NCBI GenBank assembly: GCA_007116645.1
Contig: SKIA01000029.1
Coordinates: 1 to 15,392, forward strand
Source: Candidatus Woesearchaeota archaeon
GTDB taxonomy: Archaea; Nanobdellota; Nanobdellia; Woesearchaeales; SKIA01
Length of the DNA stretch: 15,392 nt
Reading direction: 5' to 3'
Part shown: positions 14,285 to 15,392 of the stretch, piece by piece
Position numbering within the stretch: the first letter of the stretch is position 1
Layout of the letters: the number at the start of each line of letters is the position of its first letter
Position numbers and translations under genes: made by a program
Notes under the pieces: model-generated
Seen by the model: the letters and a program-made list of their open reading frames with translations, nothing else
Told to the model about the DNA's origin: nothing
Database searches by the model: none

Positions 14285-14318
14285 CTCCCCTGAAGGAATT
14301 CACGACTGACGCTTTAAA
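14285..14318 (-). promoter_or_regulatory. Promoter and ribosome binding site of the thyA operon
   Basis: TTTAAA at 14313-14318 lies about 35 bases before the thyA ATG, predicting a start near 14289 and a leader of about nine bases. GGGGAG at 14285-14290 is a Shine-Dalgarno match four bases from the ATG, at the very start of that leader. A second box, CTATATAG at 14354-14361, would give a longer leader. Confidence 0.45.
14302..14313 (+). repeat. 12-bp direct repeat, copy 2 (upstream of thyA)
   Basis: ACGACTGACGCT, matching 10590-10601. It lies in the thyA promoter region and touches the TTTAAA box. With copy 1 it brackets the whole folate operon. Confidence 0.3.
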
Positions 14319-14370
14319 TGTATTATGTTGATTCAGTTGTTTTTAATTATTTTCTATATAGTAAGATAGC

Positions 14371-14378
14371 TTTATATA
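14371..14378 (+). promoter_or_regulatory. TATA box for the HTH/surface-protein unit
   Basis: TTTATATA, a good archaeal TATA match, predicts transcription start near 14401. This gives a leader of about 60 bases before the TTG of the HTH gene. It lies directly beside a 7-bp inverted repeat. Confidence 0.5.
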
Positions 14379-14380
14379 CA

Positions 14381-14404
14381 ACTAACATAGGTTTTAGTGT
14401 TAGT
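14381..14404. repeat. Inverted repeat between TATA box and start site
   Basis: ACTAACA (14381-14387) and TGTTAGT (14398-14404) are perfect 7-bp arms with a 10-base spacer, spanning about -20 to +4 of the predicted transcript. A protein bound here would block transcription, so it is a candidate operator, possibly for the HTH protein encoded just downstream. Confidence 0.4.
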
Positions 14405-14413
14405 AGTGACGAT

Positions 14414-14470
14414 ATGACCAATAGCGACAATAACGACTTTATTGACATTACAACCTATATACATTGTTAA
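14414..14470 (+). other. Possible 18-codon leader ORF
   Basis: ATG at 14414 opens a frame of 18 codons (MTNSDNNDFIDITTYIHC) that stops at 14468-14470, overlapping the TTG start of the HTH gene. It begins about 13 bases after the predicted transcript start. It has no Shine-Dalgarno site and may be chance; if translated, it could couple to the HTH gene. Confidence 0.15.
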
Positions 14471-14649
14471 CTCCTCGAGAACAAGAAGTGATCAAACTCA
14501 GGCAAGAAGGCCTGACCCAGATAGACGTAGCTTCAGAGCTCGAAATATCTCAAGCAGCAGTATCCTCTTTTGAGAGAAACGCACAAAGAAAAATCACGGA
14601 CGCGCAAGAAACGCTACGCATAGCAAAAGAGCTGGGGGTAAACCAGTGA
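14464..14649 (+). CDS. Small Tfx-like helix-turn-helix regulator
   Basis: 61 residues from a TTG start, almost entirely one helix-turn-helix: LTPREQEVIKLRQEGLTQ, then DVASELEISQAAVSSFERNA as second and recognition helices, then a C-terminal helix (KITDAQETLRIAKEL). The order resembles archaeal Tfx-type and sigma-70-region-4-like (LuxR-like) DNA-binding proteins. There is no in-frame ATG upstream; stops precede the TTG closely, so TTG is the only plausible start unless a frameshift joins the short ORF at 14414. Its stop overlaps the GTG of the next gene as GTGA, so the regulator and the surface protein are translated together. An inverted repeat in its promoter suggests self-regulation. Confidence 0.8.
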   Translation: MLTPREQEVIKLRQEGLTQIDVASELEISQAAVSSFERNAQRKITDAQETLRIAKELGVNQ

Positions 14650-15392
14650 AACGCGCATTGCTTTTGGTGCTCGTTGCAATGAGCGTTGCACTCATGGCAC
14701 CAAACCCAGGACATCCCGCAGCACAAGTAGGCCCAGGAACGTTTAGCTCAGGAGACTTCACATTCCCCGGACAGTTAACTGTGCGAGGAAACTTCCTGAT
14801 AAACGAGAGCGCACTCTTTGTAAACACGACAAGCGGACGTATAGGAATAGGAACACTGACACCACAAGTAACGCTCGACGTGCGTGGAAACGTCAGCGTG
14901 AGACAAACACATACGAGTGGCAGTGCAAATCTGATCCGAACAAGCAGCTCAACTGCACGAGTTGAAGGAGGAGACGTAAATACTATCAACGGATTTGATA
15001 CGGGAGTTGAGGTCGATGGAGGAACCGTAGGTCGAGCAAATTCACTAGCGGCTGGATGGCTATTAACAGGAGGAGACGCATCATCAATTACAGGCGTCAA
15101 CATAGTCGGCGGAAGAATCTCAGGCACAGTCACAAACGAAACAGGAACGCAAATCGCCCTAGCAAATTTGGGAGCTGATCCAGCAACAAACAGACGATCA
15201 ATCTGGATACAAGAACCAATAGGAAGCGCAACAAACGACTACGCAATCTATCAACAAGGACCACAAACAAACTATTTTGAAGGAACGATAAACGCAACAA
15301 ATGGACTCATCACATCAGAACTCTGCCTAGGAGGCGTGTGCGAGACAGTGTGGCCGGTCGCGACAGAAGGAGAGCCAGAACTCATTCATGAA
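14646..15392 (+). CDS. Secreted fibre-like surface protein (3' end missing)
   Basis: The frame is open from GTG at 14646 to the end of the window, 249 codons. It starts with a signal peptide (KRALLLVLVAMSVALMA, then polar residues). Next comes GQLTVRGNFLINESALFVNT and a repeat unit seen in many tail-fibre and adhesin-like proteins, SGRIGIGTLTPQVTLDVRGNVSV. A Gly/Ser/Thr-rich beta region follows, then a second fibre-type unit around YAIYQQGPQTNYFEGTINATNG, and LCLGGVCETVWP. Such proteins form extended trimeric or beta-rich surface structures; the role here, such as adhesion or envelope, is inferred. Several N-x-S/T sites could be glycosylated. GGGGGT six bases before the GTG is a good ribosome binding site, and the start overlaps the HTH stop by four bases. 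Confidence 0.85.
   Translation, partial: MKRALLLVLVAMSVALMAPNPGHPAAQVGPGTFSSGDFTFPGQLTVRGNFLINESALFVNTTSGRIGIGTLTPQVTLDVRGNVSVRQTHTSGSANLIRTSSSTARVEGGDVNTINGFDTGVEVDGGTVGRANSLAAGWLLTGGDASSITGVNIVGGRISGTVTNETGTQIALANLGADPATNRRSIWIQEPIGSATNDYAIYQQGPQTNYFEGTINATNGLITSELCLGGVCETVWPVATEGEPELIHE

Noticed and set aside
14594..15133. 179-residue minus-strand ORF with many prolines
   Set aside because: It is the antisense shadow of the HTH and fibre genes; it lacks a promoter and domain signals, and the plus strand has coupled starts and a signal peptide.
1..15392. CRISPR array, insertion sequence or rRNA gene
   Set aside because: No regularly spaced repeats, transposase motifs or rRNA sequence were seen; the only mobile gene is the homing endonuclease.

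Overview
The window looks like a compact archaeal chromosome segment, most probably from a small-genome DPANN-type archaeon. The archaeal markers are an ATP-dependent DNA ligase, an aIF5B-type initiation factor, two archaeal PUA-domain proteins (Nip7-like and MCT-1-like), and TTTAAA-type TATA boxes about 26 bases before apparently leaderless starts. Alongside these sit genes of bacterial type (ThyA, SHMT, FolC, DHFR) and secreted proteins of the beta-helix, dockerin and fibre kinds. The lineage is inferred from gene content, not from a marker phylogeny.

Layout. 1-1515 (+) is the 3' part of a DNA ligase gene whose start lies outside the window. 1485-3607 (-) is a two-gene unit: a coiled-coil protein followed by an AAA+ ATPase. 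3741-5929 (+) encodes aIF5B and an overlapping Nip7-like PUA protein. 5926-7266 (-) is a three-gene overlapping unit: a small conserved-looking protein, a HAD hydrolase and an MCT-1-like PUA protein. 7365-8183 (+) is an AT-rich LAGLIDADG homing endonuclease whose last 15 codons run antisense through a tRNA-Pro(GGG) gene (8136-8209, -). 8286-8766 (+) holds a small coiled-coil protein and a 50-residue zinc-ribbon protein. 8763-10550 (-) is a secreted beta-helix protein with a Cys-rich module and a C-terminal dockerin. 10588-14280 (-) is the operon thyA-glyA-folC-folA. 14464 to the end (+) is a small Tfx-like HTH gene translationally coupled to a secreted fibre-like protein that runs off the window.

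How the genes work together. The folate operon is a self-contained thymidylate cycle: ThyA makes dTMP and dihydrofolate, DHFR restores tetrahydrofolate, SHMT reloads it with one carbon from serine, and FolC adds glutamates. aIF5B and the two PUA proteins point to translation and ribosome biogenesis. The two secreted proteins point to the cell surface. The coiled-coil/AAA+ pair has no function I can name and is the best candidate for an undescribed two-component machine. The homing endonuclease on the tRNA gene is the clearest mobile element.

The genome is tightly packed: four convergent neighbour pairs overlap at their 3' ends, most co-directional neighbours share ATGA or GTGA junctions or longer overlaps, and no gap exceeds 300 bases. 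The longest gap is 14281-14463, which holds promoter elements and an inverted repeat.
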